Assembly (NCBI RefSeq): GCF_019443965.1
Contig: NZ_CP040814.1
Span: 496,001-560,000, forward strand
Reading direction: 5' to 3'
DNA from: Salinibacterium sp. M195
Lineage (GTDB): Bacteria; Actinomycetota; Actinomycetes; Actinomycetales; Microbacteriaceae
DNA: 64,000 bases
The notes below the pieces were generated by a model, which had not been told where the DNA came from, did no database searches, and worked only from the letters and a program-made list of their open reading frames with translations. The stretch's first letter is position 1, and each line of letters begins with the position of its first letter. This document shows, piece by piece, positions 35,179 to 44,497 of this stretch. The position numbers were made by a program, and so were the translations under genes.

Positions 35179-36020
35179 TTCCCATGATTCCTGGGCTCTC
35201 CAGTGCGCTCCTGCTCACCACCGCGACCGTGTGCGCTCTGCTTGCGCTTACCGTCGTCGCTCGGAGGGTCATTCGAACACGTGCGCAAGCCAAGTCAGAC
35301 TTGCGTCGAGACCGAGTTCGTCCACTCATTCTGGACATCCTTGACGGAGAGAATTGCGTCGCTCAGAACCGACAGGACCGAGCGACTTTGGTGCTCCTTG
35401 TTGCTGAGACGGCAGGGCAGGTGCGCGGCGATGACCGCAGCGCCCTCACCGCCTGGCTGACAGATCAACAATTTCACCGCACCTGTCTCAAGAAGATGCA
35501 GTCGCCGTTTGCCCTAACCCGCGCTAGGGCGCTCAGCAGTTTTGCGCCCATGGCGCACCTCGCACCCCGCTCGGTCGAACAGATGCTTTCTGATCGCGAT
35601 CAAGGAGTACGAAGCCTCGCTGCACAGATCGCCGGGCGCTCCGGCGTTTCAGAATTGATCCCCGCTCTCTTGAGGAGTGTCGATGGATCTCGCAGCATCC
35701 CCGCACGCATCGTGTCGATGGCGGTCCTCCGCACGGCGCCATCATCGATTGCCAGCTTCAGCGACACACCAGCTGACGGCAATTATCGTGTTCGCGCGCT
35801 CGCCATCGATCTCGCAGGCCAGCTGAACTTAGTGGATGCGCGCCAAGCGATCGAATCAGGGCTGAGAAGCGAAAATAGCGACGTCAGGGCGGCAAGTATT
35901 CGTTCCATTCAACGGCTAGGTTCGCCCCTTTCCCTCCCGGCGCTTGAAGAACTTCGTCCTGAAAACACGACAGAGTTCTGGACTGCTCAGGCCGTCATGC
36001 GAGAGTTGCTGGTGGGATAG
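35175..36020 (+). CDS. membrane-anchored HEAT-repeat protein
   Basis: 281 residues. One N-terminal transmembrane helix (LSSALLLTTATVCALLALTVVARRV) is followed by a basic segment and a helical repeat domain: LTRARALSSFAPM, DQGVRSLAAQIAGRSGVSELIPALL, NYRVRALAIDLAGQLNLVDARQAIESGL, NSDVRAASIRSIQRLGSPLSLPALEEL. These are HEAT-type repeats, used for protein-protein contact. It lies between the receiver and the glycosyltransferase, overlapping the first and 2 bases from the second, so it may be the link between signal and enzyme (inference). Confidence 0.8.
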   Translation: MIPMIPGLSSALLLTTATVCALLALTVVARRVIRTRAQAKSDLRRDRVRPLILDILDGENCVAQNRQDRATLVLLVAETAGQVRGDDRSALTAWLTDQQFHRTCLKKMQSPFALTRARALSSFAPMAHLAPRSVEQMLSDRDQGVRSLAAQIAGRSGVSELIPALLRSVDGSRSIPARIVSMAVLRTAPSSIASFSDTPADGNYRVRALAIDLAGQLNLVDARQAIESGLRSENSDVRAASIRSIQRLGSPLSLPALEELRPENTTEFWTAQAVMRELLVG

Positions 36021-36022
36021 GC

Positions 36023-37456
36023 GTGGAAGCTCTCGCGGCAATCACGTACTGGGTGACGTGGACTCTCATTGCCTACTACGCGCTCTACAACGGAATCTTC
36101 TTGGTAATTCTCTTGAGAGGAGCACTCGAGGTCTCCCGCGAAGTCAGTTGGCCCTCTTCCGCCTCACTCTCAGAAGTGTTCGCAAATCCTTTAACACCGG
36201 GGATTTCGATCATCGTGCCGGCTCACAACGAGGAGTCTGGGATTGTCGACGCCGTGCACGCCTTGCTCAATTTGAGGTATCCGCTAACGCGGATTGTTGT
36301 CGTTGATGATGGATCGACTGATGACACCTTCCTCAAACTTCAAGACAACTTCGACTTACGCCCTTCCGATAAAGAACTCGCGGCCGTTCCTGAACACCAG
36401 GGTGAAATCATCGATGTCTGGGCATCACGCGGTGGCGACCTGACGGTCATCCGTAAGCACAGCGTCCGGTTGCGATCGGACGCCGTGAACGCGGGACTTC
36501 GTGCTGCAGACCAAGAGCTTGTGTGCATGATCGACGCAGACTCGCTTCTGGAACAGGATGCATTGCTCCATATCGCTGCGCCGTTTGTCGCCGATCCGAC
36601 CGTCGTCGGAGTCGGCGGAGTTATCCGACCAGCAAACGGTGTCACGGTATCGCGGGGAGCGGTAACAAATATTGAAATGCCCAAACGCTGGGTCGAACGG
36701 ATCCAAGTGGTGGAGTACTTGAGAGCGTTTCTCGTGGGCCGCACCGGCTGGGCCTCCATCAACGGCCTCATGATCATCTCAGGAGCATTCGGGGCATTTC
36801 GTCGCGACGCAGTCCTTGAGGTTGGCGGCCTTGACATCAACTCTCTCGCGGAGGACGCAGATCTGGTGGTGTCCATCACAAAAAAGGCGCGCGATGAAAA
36901 GCGGCCGTACCGGCTGGCATTCGTCGCCGAACCCGTGTGTTGGACCGAAGTACCGAACACGTTTTCGGCGCTGAGCGGTCAGCGTCGTCGCTGGTCGCAG
37001 GGCCTCGGGGAACTCATTGCGAAGCGGCGGAAGATGATCTTGAATCCCCGCTACGGAGTGCTCGGGATGCTCACACTCCCCTACTTCGTGCTGTTCGAGT
37101 TTTATGGGCCAATCTTTGGGGTGCTCGGCGCATTCATCGCCGTGGCTGGCGCCGTCACCGGCCTGATTACCTGGCAACTGTTCATGCTCGCGTTCTTCGT
37201 CTCGGTGGGACTTTCTCTCATTTCATCGCTGACCTCCGTTCTCATAGAAGAGAGCGCATACCACCGGTATTCGCGGTTGAAGGACGTGTTCGCGCTCCTG
37301 GCCACGACGCTCGTGGAGCTGATGGGATTCCACCTGGTGCACACGTGGTGGAGGTTGCAAGGGGTTTATCGGGCCACATTCCGCCGTCCCAGTGACTGGG
37401 GAACCATCGAGCGAGTCGGTTTCGAACAGGAACCCGAAGCCGACCCAGCTCGCTAG
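36023..37456 (+). CDS. processive family 2 glycosyltransferase
   Basis: 477 residues, of the hyaluronan/cellulose/poly-GlcNAc synthase type. N-terminal helix (LIAYYALYNGIFLVILLRGAL), GT-A domain with ISIIVPAHNEESGIVDAV, VVVDDGSTDDT, the metal-binding CMIDADSLL, the acceptor/catalytic region AEDADLVVSI, and QRRRWSQGL, the Q-x-x-R-W signature of processive enzymes. Three C-terminal helices (VLGMLTLPYFVLFEFYGPIFGVLGAFIAV onward) form the export channel. Likely makes an exopolysaccharide; the sugar is not determined. GTG start, last gene of the regulator-HEAT-glycosyltransferase operon. Confidence 0.85.
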   Translation: MEALAAITYWVTWTLIAYYALYNGIFLVILLRGALEVSREVSWPSSASLSEVFANPLTPGISIIVPAHNEESGIVDAVHALLNLRYPLTRIVVVDDGSTDDTFLKLQDNFDLRPSDKELAAVPEHQGEIIDVWASRGGDLTVIRKHSVRLRSDAVNAGLRAADQELVCMIDADSLLEQDALLHIAAPFVADPTVVGVGGVIRPANGVTVSRGAVTNIEMPKRWVERIQVVEYLRAFLVGRTGWASINGLMIISGAFGAFRRDAVLEVGGLDINSLAEDADLVVSITKKARDEKRPYRLAFVAEPVCWTEVPNTFSALSGQRRRWSQGLGELIAKRRKMILNPRYGVLGMLTLPYFVLFEFYGPIFGVLGAFIAVAGAVTGLITWQLFMLAFFVSVGLSLISSLTSVLIEESAYHRYSRLKDVFALLATTLVELMGFHLVHTWWRLQGVYRATFRRPSDWGTIERVGFEQEPEADPAR

Positions 37457-37457
37457 T

Positions 37458-37480
37458 TCCCGCCGACTTCCGGGGCGGGA
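37458..37480. terminator. stem-loop between convergent genes
   Basis: TCCCGCC (37458-37464) pairs with GGCGGGA (37474-37480). It lies between the glycosyltransferase stop and the convergent exported-protein stop and may serve both. Confidence 0.45.
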
Positions 37481-37500
37481 GAACGGGGAGCAGGCGCCGA

Positions 37501-38547
37501 CTACTGGGGATACTGCGCAGTGATCAACAGCTCGTCGTCAGGCAAGAAGGTCACGAGGTAGCTTGCACTGAAGCTCACGTCTTTATCGAAAGTCGAGACA
37601 GAGCCATCGAAGATTGACCGCACATCTACCTTCAAGTGTGCTGCGGCATCCGTAGCTGGCATCAACCAGCTCGCTGGCTCAGAACCCGGGCTGAGTGTGA
37701 CGGGGGGATAGTCGGCGATGCTCCACTCGGGTGTCGTGACGATGCGGTTCGACATGGGCTGCCCAAACGGGCACCCGGTCGGAAGCAAAACAACCTGGGT
37801 GGCGCACTCGTCGAGGTACTCGTTAACTTCACGCTGAACCTGGGCGATCATCGCCTCATTGGCGACGACGTCGAGTCTGGCGCGTACCGTGTCACCCGGT
37901 GCCGTCGCCGAAACCACAATGGGCTCAGCTTTGAGATAGTGCGAGGTGTGGCTGACCTCGAAGCTGCTCGGCGTTAACACGACATAGGTCGAGGGAACAT
38001 CTTGAGTCGGAACGACAAGCTCAGAGCCGTTCGCGGTGAACTCTTGAGCATTGAGTACCGTCAAGCGCACGATCGTGAGTGGTGGGGTGGCGAAATCCCA
38101 CGTGGAGAACACACCAAAGTTGTTCGCATCCCGGATCACGGTGAAGCTTGACTTTGCCGGGCGGCCATCCAGCTCAAAACTGAAGGTGACAGTCTCGGTG
38201 CCGTCTGGGTTGCTCACGTTGTCGACCAACTCAATGTCTTCGAGAGAGCTCAGAGCCGAGGGACGCAACAACTCGTGCGAGCCCGCCAACAGCAACGAAC
38301 CTGCACCCGTTGTATCAATCGGCGTTGCCCCGGCTCCGCCGTCTGACGCTGCACCGTGCTCTTCGGGCAAATAGATGTCGGCGATTTCAAGGGCTGACGA
38401 CATGTCATGGCGAGCGAGCGCCCCGAGGTAGCTGCGGACAAAACCAGTCGAACTGTAGATCGTCGAATTCAGCACGATCACCGTGGTCGCGAAGGCCACA
38501 ATAATCAGCCCGAGAACCACAGACCAGGTAACAAGCTCGCGACGCAT
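37501..38547 (-). CDS. single-pass exported protein of unknown function
   Basis: 348 residues with a short basic N-terminus and one transmembrane helix (VLGLIIVAFATTVIVL near residues 12-27), then an all-outside domain rich in beta strands (GTETVTFSFELDGRPAKSSFTVIRDANNFGVFSTWDF). The region YLGALARHDMSSALEIA resembles the NTF2-like stalk seen in many actinobacterial membrane-anchored proteins. Two Cys (ECATQVVLLPTGCPFG) could form a disulfide. I do not recognise a family. Convergent to the glycosyltransferase. Confidence 0.7.
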   Translation of the reverse strand: MRRELVTWSVVLGLIIVAFATTVIVLNSTIYSSTGFVRSYLGALARHDMSSALEIADIYLPEEHGAASDGGAGATPIDTTGAGSLLLAGSHELLRPSALSSLEDIELVDNVSNPDGTETVTFSFELDGRPAKSSFTVIRDANNFGVFSTWDFATPPLTIVRLTVLNAQEFTANGSELVVPTQDVPSTYVVLTPSSFEVSHTSHYLKAEPIVVSATAPGDTVRARLDVVANEAMIAQVQREVNEYLDECATQVVLLPTGCPFGQPMSNRIVTTPEWSIADYPPVTLSPGSEPASWLMPATDAAAHLKVDVRSIFDGSVSTFDKDVSFSASYLVTFLPDDELLITAQYPQ

Positions 38548-38642
38548 TCACACATCCTAAACCGCCGAGGTGCGAGATGTCCCACCCCACGAAAGTGCTG
38601 AAGGAGGATGGGCGTGGTCACTAGCCGCATTAGGGTGAATGC

Positions 38643-39941
38643 GTGTCAAAAATCACTCTGTCGCCTGAGCAAGCAGCCGTCTTCGCTGCTATCGAGACGA
38701 CGAACGACAACCTCTTCGTCACAGGTCGTGCCGGCACCGGAAAATCGACGCTGCTTAACCACCTCTCACAGAACACGTCGAAACAGATTGTGATCTGCGC
38801 TCCGACCGGTGTTGCCGCCCTCAACGTGGGTGGACAGACGATCCACTCGCTGTTTCGGCTGCCCATTGGGGTCATCGCTGACCACGAGCTCGAACAAAAT
38901 CCTCAACTGCGCAAACTTCTCAACACCATTGAAACTCTCGTCATCGATGAAGTCTCGATGGTCAATTCAGATCTCCTTGACGCCATCGACCGTAGCCTTC
39001 GTCAGGCGCGTCAGCGCAAGAATGAGCCATTTGGTGGGGTGCAAGTCGTGCTCTTTGGTGATCCGTACCAGCTTGCGCCAGTGCCAGGGGATCCGGATGA
39101 ACGCGCCTACTTCGAAGACCGCTACCGATCCATGTGGTTCTTTGATGCGCTGGTGTGGGAAGAGACCGAGCTCACGATCTATGAGTTGACGAGCATCCAC
39201 CGCCAGCATGAAGGCGAATTCAAGTACATGCTGAATGCGGTGCGCCACAACGGAGTGACGGCAGAGATCGCTGAGCGACTCAATGCCGTTGGCGCGCGAC
39301 CGGCGCCGAATGACGGCACGATCACTCTGGCGACCACGAACAGCGCCGTCACCCGGATCAATGCCACGGAACTCGCTCGCTTGCCCGGCAAAGTGCTCAC
39401 TGCGAAAGCAGAAATCTCGGGAGAGTTTGGTGGGCGTGCCTATCCAGCGGATGACGCGCTCGACCTGAAAGTCGGCGCCCAAGTGATGTTCTTGCGCAAC
39501 GATACGAATGAGGGCGGAACCCAACGCTGGGTCAACGGCAGCGTCGGCACGGTAACCAAGATCGCTTCCACGGTCTGGGTCGAAGTCGACGGACGCGACT
39601 ACGAGGTGAAGCCGGCAATCTGGGAGAAATTCAAATACTCCTACTCGGCTCGAACGAAAGCGCTGCGCAAAGATGTCGTTGCCGAGTTCACCCAGTTTCC
39701 GCTGCGCTTGGCGTGGGCCGTGACGATCCACAAATCTCAGGGCAAGACCTACGACCGCGCGATTGTTGACCTCGGATCCCGCTCCTTTGCCCCCGGCCAA
39801 ACGTACGTCGCGCTCAGTCGGATCAGCAGTCTCGACGGCCTCTACCTGAGCCGACCACTTCGCCCAAGCGACATCATTGTCGACGAAAACGTCGTGCGGT
39901 TCATGTCGCGCACCCAGCCGATCCCGGCGATCGAGGCATAA
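38643..39941 (+). CDS. PIF1-like ATP-dependent DNA helicase
   Basis: 432 residues of superfamily 1B. Walker A is GRAGTGKSTLL (near residue 30), motif Ia CAPTGVAALNVGGQTIHSLFRLPIG is the PIF1 hallmark, motif II is VIDEVSMVNSDLLDAID, motif III VVLFGDPYQLAPVPG, and the C-terminal 2B region has VTIHKSQGKTYDRAIVDLGSRSFAPGQTYVALSRI. It is smaller than RecD2 and lacks extra domains. Role in replication or repair inferred from the family. GTG start. Confidence 0.9.
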   Translation: MSKITLSPEQAAVFAAIETTNDNLFVTGRAGTGKSTLLNHLSQNTSKQIVICAPTGVAALNVGGQTIHSLFRLPIGVIADHELEQNPQLRKLLNTIETLVIDEVSMVNSDLLDAIDRSLRQARQRKNEPFGGVQVVLFGDPYQLAPVPGDPDERAYFEDRYRSMWFFDALVWEETELTIYELTSIHRQHEGEFKYMLNAVRHNGVTAEIAERLNAVGARPAPNDGTITLATTNSAVTRINATELARLPGKVLTAKAEISGEFGGRAYPADDALDLKVGAQVMFLRNDTNEGGTQRWVNGSVGTVTKIASTVWVEVDGRDYEVKPAIWEKFKYSYSARTKALRKDVVAEFTQFPLRLAWAVTIHKSQGKTYDRAIVDLGSRSFAPGQTYVALSRISSLDGLYLSRPLRPSDIIVDENVVRFMSRTQPIPAIEA

Positions 39942-39988
39942 CGCATGACGCCGGGTTGCCGACGCGACAAAGCGATAGCCGTCGCGAG

Positions 39989-40861
39989 CTACTTCACGCT
40001 TCCGGCGGTAATGCCCTCGACGATCTGCTTGTTGAAGACGATGTAGATCACGATCATAGGCAGCGTCACGATCGACAACGCGGAGAAGAGCAAGCCGTAG
40101 TCGGTGACATACCGACTGGAGAATGCCAGCAGTCCGGTCGGAATCGTCTTGAGCGAGTCATCCTGAATGTAGAGCAGAGCGAGCAAAAACTCGTTCCAGC
40201 TCGACAGCGCCGAGAAGATGGCGACGGTGGCGAGGCCTGGCCGCAATAGCGGGAGAGCGATCGACCCGAATACGCGCAGGTCACTCGCCCCATCAATGCG
40301 AGCGGCCTCGAACAGTTCATCCGGCACGGCATCCAAGTAGACCTTGAGTAGGTAGACCGCGAGGGGCAACCCCATTGCGGTGTACGGGATGATGAGCGCC
40401 CAGCGGGTGTCAGTGATCGCTAATTGGGTAAACATGGTGGACTGCGCGATGAAGTAGGACTGCAGCGGCAACAGCAAGCCCAAAGCAAGTAACCCCATGA
40501 GCAGGTTACGGCCGCGAAAGCGATAACGGCTAAACGAGAACGCGGCAGCGGCACCGAAGAACAAGATGCCCAATACCGAGGCTCCGGTGACAATCGCGCT
40601 GTTGAAGGCGTACAGCCCGATGTGTCCGACCTCCCAGGCCTCCGCCCACCGCGCAAAGTCGATTTCGGTCGGAAGGGCAAAGGGAGTGGCAAAAATTGCG
40701 GAGTTCGACTTGAAGCTCGAAAACACCATCCAGAGCATGGGGAAGAAGAAGACCACCGCGATGACGCCCAAAGCGAGCGTAAAGAGCACGCCAGGAATGC
40801 GGCCGACCGTGGACCGTTGAGCCGATCCTGACGGGCGCGTCGTGCGACTGACCCCGCTCAT
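39989..40861 (-). CDS. carbohydrate ABC transporter permease (MalG type)
   Basis: 290 residues, six helices, with the ATPase-contact EAA loop YLDAVPDELFEAARIDGASDLRVFGSIALPLLRP and the inner membrane ending FNKQIVEGITAGSVK, both standard for MalG/CUT1 permeases. The start overlaps the partner permease gene by 4 bases. Last gene of the N-acetylglucosamine operon; no ATPase is encoded here, so a shared MsiK-like ATPase is likely (inference). Confidence 0.93.
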   Translation of the reverse strand: MSGVSRTTRPSGSAQRSTVGRIPGVLFTLALGVIAVVFFFPMLWMVFSSFKSNSAIFATPFALPTEIDFARWAEAWEVGHIGLYAFNSAIVTGASVLGILFFGAAAAFSFSRYRFRGRNLLMGLLALGLLLPLQSYFIAQSTMFTQLAITDTRWALIIPYTAMGLPLAVYLLKVYLDAVPDELFEAARIDGASDLRVFGSIALPLLRPGLATVAIFSALSSWNEFLLALLYIQDDSLKTIPTGLLAFSSRYVTDYGLLFSALSIVTLPMIVIYIVFNKQIVEGITAGSVK

Positions 40862-41757
40862 GCGCTCACCTTCTCTGGCTTTTCGCGATTGACGCGGGTG
40901 AAGACCAGCCCCAGCGCGACGACCACCGCCGTGAGTACGACGGCCATCGCTGAACCGTAGCCAACATTCTGGAAAGTGAATACGGACTTAACAAGGTAGG
41001 TGGTCGGTATCTCCGTAGCGCCGTAGGGTCCACCATTTGTCATCACGTAAAACAAGTCGAAACCTTGGAAGCCACCGGTGATGCACAGCAGCAGCGCCAC
41101 GGTGATTGCGTTGCGAATCATCGGAACCTTGATGCGTCGAAAAAGCTGCCATTCGCCAGCGCCGTCGAGCCGCGCCGCTTCGATGATTTCGGTTGGTACC
41201 TGGCTGAAAGCGGCGTAGAAGATGGTCATGTAGAAGCCGGCATATACCCAGCCGGAGACGACGCTCACAGCGAGAAGAGCCGTTGCCGGGTCTCCTAGCC
41301 ATACGCGTTGCAGATCATCGAGGCCGAAATTGACGAGGGCCGCATTCAGTAACCCGAAATCGTTGTTATAAACGAAAGACCAGAGCACGGCCACGACGAC
41401 CATGGGAAGCATTACCGGAGTAAAGATGGCCACCCGAAACCAGAGGGAGCCGCGGCGGCGCACACTAACAAGCCCCGCCAGCACCAGGCCGACAACGACC
41501 TCGAGGACGATTGTCGCCGCGATGTAGATGAGCACATGAACGAATGAATCGCGGAACAGCACATCGTTCGCCGCCTTGATGTAGTTGTCGATGCCGACGA
41601 ACTGCATCGCACCGTAGCCATTCCACTCCGTGAAGCTATACGCAAACGTCATGATGACCGGAAACAGCACCGCGAAACCGAACACTGCCATCGCGGGCAC
41701 CACGAACAGGTACGGCGTGACCTTGCGGTTCGGCTTCACGGTTTCGGTGCCTCTCAA
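40858..41757 (-). CDS. carbohydrate ABC transporter permease (MalF type)
   Basis: 299 residues, six helices. MALF-type features are YLFVVPAMAVFGFAVLFPVIMTFAYSFTEWNGYG at the start and the EAA loop FSQVPTEIIEAARLDGAGEWQLFRRIKVPMIRN, then NGGPYGATE. The start is TTG 41757 or, with a better-placed GAGAGG, GTG 41739. It follows the binding-protein gene after a 65-base gap holding a strong hairpin. Confidence 0.92.
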   Translation of the reverse strand: MRGTETVKPNRKVTPYLFVVPAMAVFGFAVLFPVIMTFAYSFTEWNGYGAMQFVGIDNYIKAANDVLFRDSFVHVLIYIAATIVLEVVVGLVLAGLVSVRRRGSLWFRVAIFTPVMLPMVVVAVLWSFVYNNDFGLLNAALVNFGLDDLQRVWLGDPATALLAVSVVSGWVYAGFYMTIFYAAFSQVPTEIIEAARLDGAGEWQLFRRIKVPMIRNAITVALLLCITGGFQGFDLFYVMTNGGPYGATEIPTTYLVKSVFTFQNVGYGSAMAVVLTAVVVALGLVFTRVNREKPEKVSA

Positions 41758-41762
41758 GGGGG

Positions 41763-41801
41763 TTGCTGATCGCTCGACTTCGGGTGACGAGCGATCAGCA
41801 A
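41763..41801 (-). terminator. intra-operon stem-loop between binding protein and permeases
   Basis: TTGCTGATCGCTCG (41763-41776) pairs perfectly with CGAGCGATCAGCAA (41788-41801), 11-base loop, no T-tract. Like the hairpin after the siderophore-binding gene, it probably adjusts the ratio of binding protein to permeases. Confidence 0.65.
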
Positions 41802-41822
41802 GACTAGCTAACCGGGGGAAGG

Positions 41823-43091
41823 TTAGCCGAGCTTGTGATCTATGCCGGCAACGGCATCCTCAGGAGTGCTCTGGCCACCAAGCACCTCAGCAAGGGCTGC
41901 ATAGAGAGCGTTCGCGGTTTCTAGATCGTAGCCATTGTCTGGAGGCAGAACGATCGCTGGCGCGGTCTCCAGCATGTCAAGCAGGCTGGCGCTGCGAGAG
42001 TCGGGCTCTTCACCTTCTGACGCTGACAACGCCATGGGTGTGAGCTCAGCACCGATGAACGCCTGCACGTTCTCGTCACTGTTCAGCAGGGCGAGAAATT
42101 CTGCTGCCAGATCTTGCTTGGCGCTATTGGCATTCACGACGTAGCCAGTGACAACACCGATCACACTGTCCTGGTTTCCCTCGCCAGGCATGGCAGGCAA
42201 GTTGACGTAGTCAAAATTGAGGTCTGGGGCTTCATCAATCGCCCAGCTGACGAGCCATGAACCGATTGCGTGCATCGCAGCCTTGCCCTGGAAGAAGAGC
42301 TGAGCGCCCTCATTGTCGTCGACAGCATTCGCGCTTTCGTTGACGCAGTTGTGGTCCGCGAGCTCTTTGACGTAGCCGAAGGCCTCTACCCACTCCGGAG
42401 TGTTGAAGTCGGTCTCGCCAGAGAGCGCTGAACTGTACACGTCTTCGCCAACAATGCGCGAGGTCAGGTGAGCCAGCCAGTTGCCGGCGGCCCAGAGGTC
42501 CTTGTTGCCCGAGGCGATCGGAATAATGCCTTCGGCGTCGAGAGCGTCACACGTGTCGAGGAGTTCGTCCCACGTTGTCGGTGGGGTGAGCCCGGCATCC
42601 GCAAAAATGTCTTCGTTGTACCAGAGGACGTTAGTGACGTCGGCAGCGTGAGGAACCATGACGACGGCGCCGTCAACGGTCAGAGAGGTGAAGACTTCGT
42701 CGTCGAAGAGCCCCGCGATAGGACCGGTCGTCACTGCTTCGGTGAGATCGGCGGCAAAACCGTCAGCGGCGCGTTGCTCAAGGCGAGCACCCGCCCACTC
42801 AAAATAGATGTCCGGAGCATTGCGCCCATTGAGCAGGTTAGGCAGACCGATAGTTTGGTACAGGTCATCGTTTTGATAGTTCATCTCGACGGTGACATCG
42901 GGATTCGCGGCTTCGAACTGCGCGGCAACGTCATCCCACACCCGAATCTGGGCCTCGCCAGGGGAGCCCATCGCGATGCGGAGAACATTGTCATCGGAGC
43001 CGCCGCCGCCAGCCGAGCAGCCAGTGAGAATGAGGGCAGTTGCGCTCAGCGCCGCGATGGCCGCGACGGTCCCTTTTCGCCGATAGGTCAT
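41823..43091 (-). CDS. extracellular sugar-binding lipoprotein
   Basis: 422 residues of the family 1 solute-binding proteins. Lipoprotein signal with lipobox LTGC (Cys near residue 25) and a Gly-rich linker; then IRVWDDVAAQFEAANPDVTVEMNYQND, NVLWYNEDIFADAGLTPPTTWDELLDTCDAL and GKAAMHAIGSWLVSWA, the typical CUT1 pattern. Located two bases from the GH84 gene in an operon with a GlcNAc kinase, so the ligand is probably GlcNAc, chitobiose or another GlcNAc-containing compound (inference). Confidence 0.92.
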   Translation of the reverse strand: MTYRRKGTVAAIAALSATALILTGCSAGGGGSDDNVLRIAMGSPGEAQIRVWDDVAAQFEAANPDVTVEMNYQNDDLYQTIGLPNLLNGRNAPDIYFEWAGARLEQRAADGFAADLTEAVTTGPIAGLFDDEVFTSLTVDGAVVMVPHAADVTNVLWYNEDIFADAGLTPPTTWDELLDTCDALDAEGIIPIASGNKDLWAAGNWLAHLTSRIVGEDVYSSALSGETDFNTPEWVEAFGYVKELADHNCVNESANAVDDNEGAQLFFQGKAAMHAIGSWLVSWAIDEAPDLNFDYVNLPAMPGEGNQDSVIGVVTGYVVNANSAKQDLAAEFLALLNSDENVQAFIGAELTPMALSASEGEEPDSRSASLLDMLETAPAIVLPPDNGYDLETANALYAALAEVLGGQSTPEDAVAGIDHKLG

Positions 43092-43093
43092 GA

Positions 43094-44497
43094 TCAGTCC
43101 TTTGCTGTAGTTAATGCAGTGACGGATGGTGCGGGTGGTGGAGCTCCGGCGGCGACAAGCTCCGCCAAAGTCATATCGAGCAAATCGCCAAACACTCGAC
43201 GATGCGCACTTCGCAGGCCCTCAAGGAACGGCCGAAGAAGGAAAGCACCATCGGCCTCGAGGCGGTCAGCCGCCGCAAGACGGGCAACCTCTACGAGAGC
43301 TTCAGAACCAAGTAGAAATGACTCGAGCCAAGGCCGAACTTCAGCAATGAGCGCCGGATTGCTCACGGGGCCACTGAGTAAGCGGTGTGCTGCGTTGACC
43401 ATCGACTCGGCACGCTGCGATAGTTCGGAAGCCGCGCGCGCACGATCGCCGTACTCCAGTTCAAAAGTGAAGTGTTCCAGCGCCTGTGCAAGGTCGGGGG
43501 CATCGTCGGCGGAGAGGCACGAGAAACGAACAGTGTCGGCAAAAAGTCGAAAATCTTCGATGTTGGCAGGGCCAACGACATCCAGAAGCGCTTGGTTCCA
43601 ACTCGACTCCGCGTCATAGCCTTCTGGGTCGCGCAAGTACGCGGCGATAGTGGCAAACGGGATCTTCGACGACTCGAAGAGTTCCATGCCATTAGCAATG
43701 ATGCCCGTGGAAAAGCGGAACAGCTGCGGGTCGCGCCCTTGGTACGGCCCGATGTGAAGTTCGTGGCCCATCGCGACGTCGTTGACGGGGTAGTTGTCCC
43801 AGTAGGTTGCTGGTCGGCCAGTTGACCGGGCGAACAGCGCGGCATCGGCGAGATCAAGCGTGGGGGAACAGATTGCGCGCCCAGTCCAGAACAGATCAAT
43901 GCGGGGATCGAGACCGCGACCAAGACGGCTGATGTAGTCCTCATCGCCGTAGCCCCAGTATTGCGTCGGACACACGGTGAGGTGGCTTGCGCTGTCGAGT
44001 TCTGAAAACACGGCGCTGATGAGCGACTGATGCGCCTCGACGATGTCAGTGAAGGCCGCTTTGTCTTGCGGATGCTGCAGTCGCGCCGGAATATCGTCGA
44101 GCAACAAGCCAAGGCTGGTGACGCCCAATTCGCGAACCGCGGTGAACTTAGCAAGCAGCATTTCGAGGTCGGTGCCGCTGGAGTACTTGATGGTGAGGCC
44201 AGGGGAGAGGCAATACATGAACGTCATGCCGTTGGCCGCGCAGTGAGCGATCAACTCTGCCAAGCGGGAAAGTTCTGCACCGACATAAGGACTGCGCCAT
44301 TCGTGACGAACCAGAGGGTCATCTTTTGGCGAGTAAACGAAAGTGTTCATTCCGCGTTCCGCGAGGAAACTAATGAGGCCGAGCCGCTGCTCATGACTCC
44401 AGGGCAGGCCGTAATACCCTTCAATCACTCCGCGGATGGCGAATGGTGATGGCGCTGTGGAACCGAGGCCTGGAGCAAGATGAGCGGCTGCGGTCAT
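43094..44497 (-). CDS. intracellular GH84 beta-N-acetylglucosaminidase (O-GlcNAcase-like)
   Basis: Releases GlcNAc from glycosides or O-GlcNAc by substrate-assisted catalysis. 467 residues, no signal peptide, so cytoplasmic. The GH84 barrel begins with AIRGVIEGYYGLPWSHEQRLGLISFLAERGMNTFVYSPKDDPLVRHEWR; the catalytic Asp pair is D134-D135 in LGLLLDDIPA, and TYWDNYPVND is another family motif. Helical C-terminal part follows. It overlaps the SIS gene by 4 bases. Together with the importer it suggests that GlcNAc conjugates are taken up whole and cleaved inside. Confidence 0.92.
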   Translation of the reverse strand: MTAAAHLAPGLGSTAPSPFAIRGVIEGYYGLPWSHEQRLGLISFLAERGMNTFVYSPKDDPLVRHEWRSPYVGAELSRLAELIAHCAANGMTFMYCLSPGLTIKYSSGTDLEMLLAKFTAVRELGVTSLGLLLDDIPARLQHPQDKAAFTDIVEAHQSLISAVFSELDSASHLTVCPTQYWGYGDEDYISRLGRGLDPRIDLFWTGRAICSPTLDLADAALFARSTGRPATYWDNYPVNDVAMGHELHIGPYQGRDPQLFRFSTGIIANGMELFESSKIPFATIAAYLRDPEGYDAESSWNQALLDVVGPANIEDFRLFADTVRFSCLSADDAPDLAQALEHFTFELEYGDRARAASELSQRAESMVNAAHRLLSGPVSNPALIAEVRPWLESFLLGSEALVEVARLAAADRLEADGAFLLRPFLEGLRSAHRRVFGDLLDMTLAELVAAGAPPPAPSVTALTTAKD

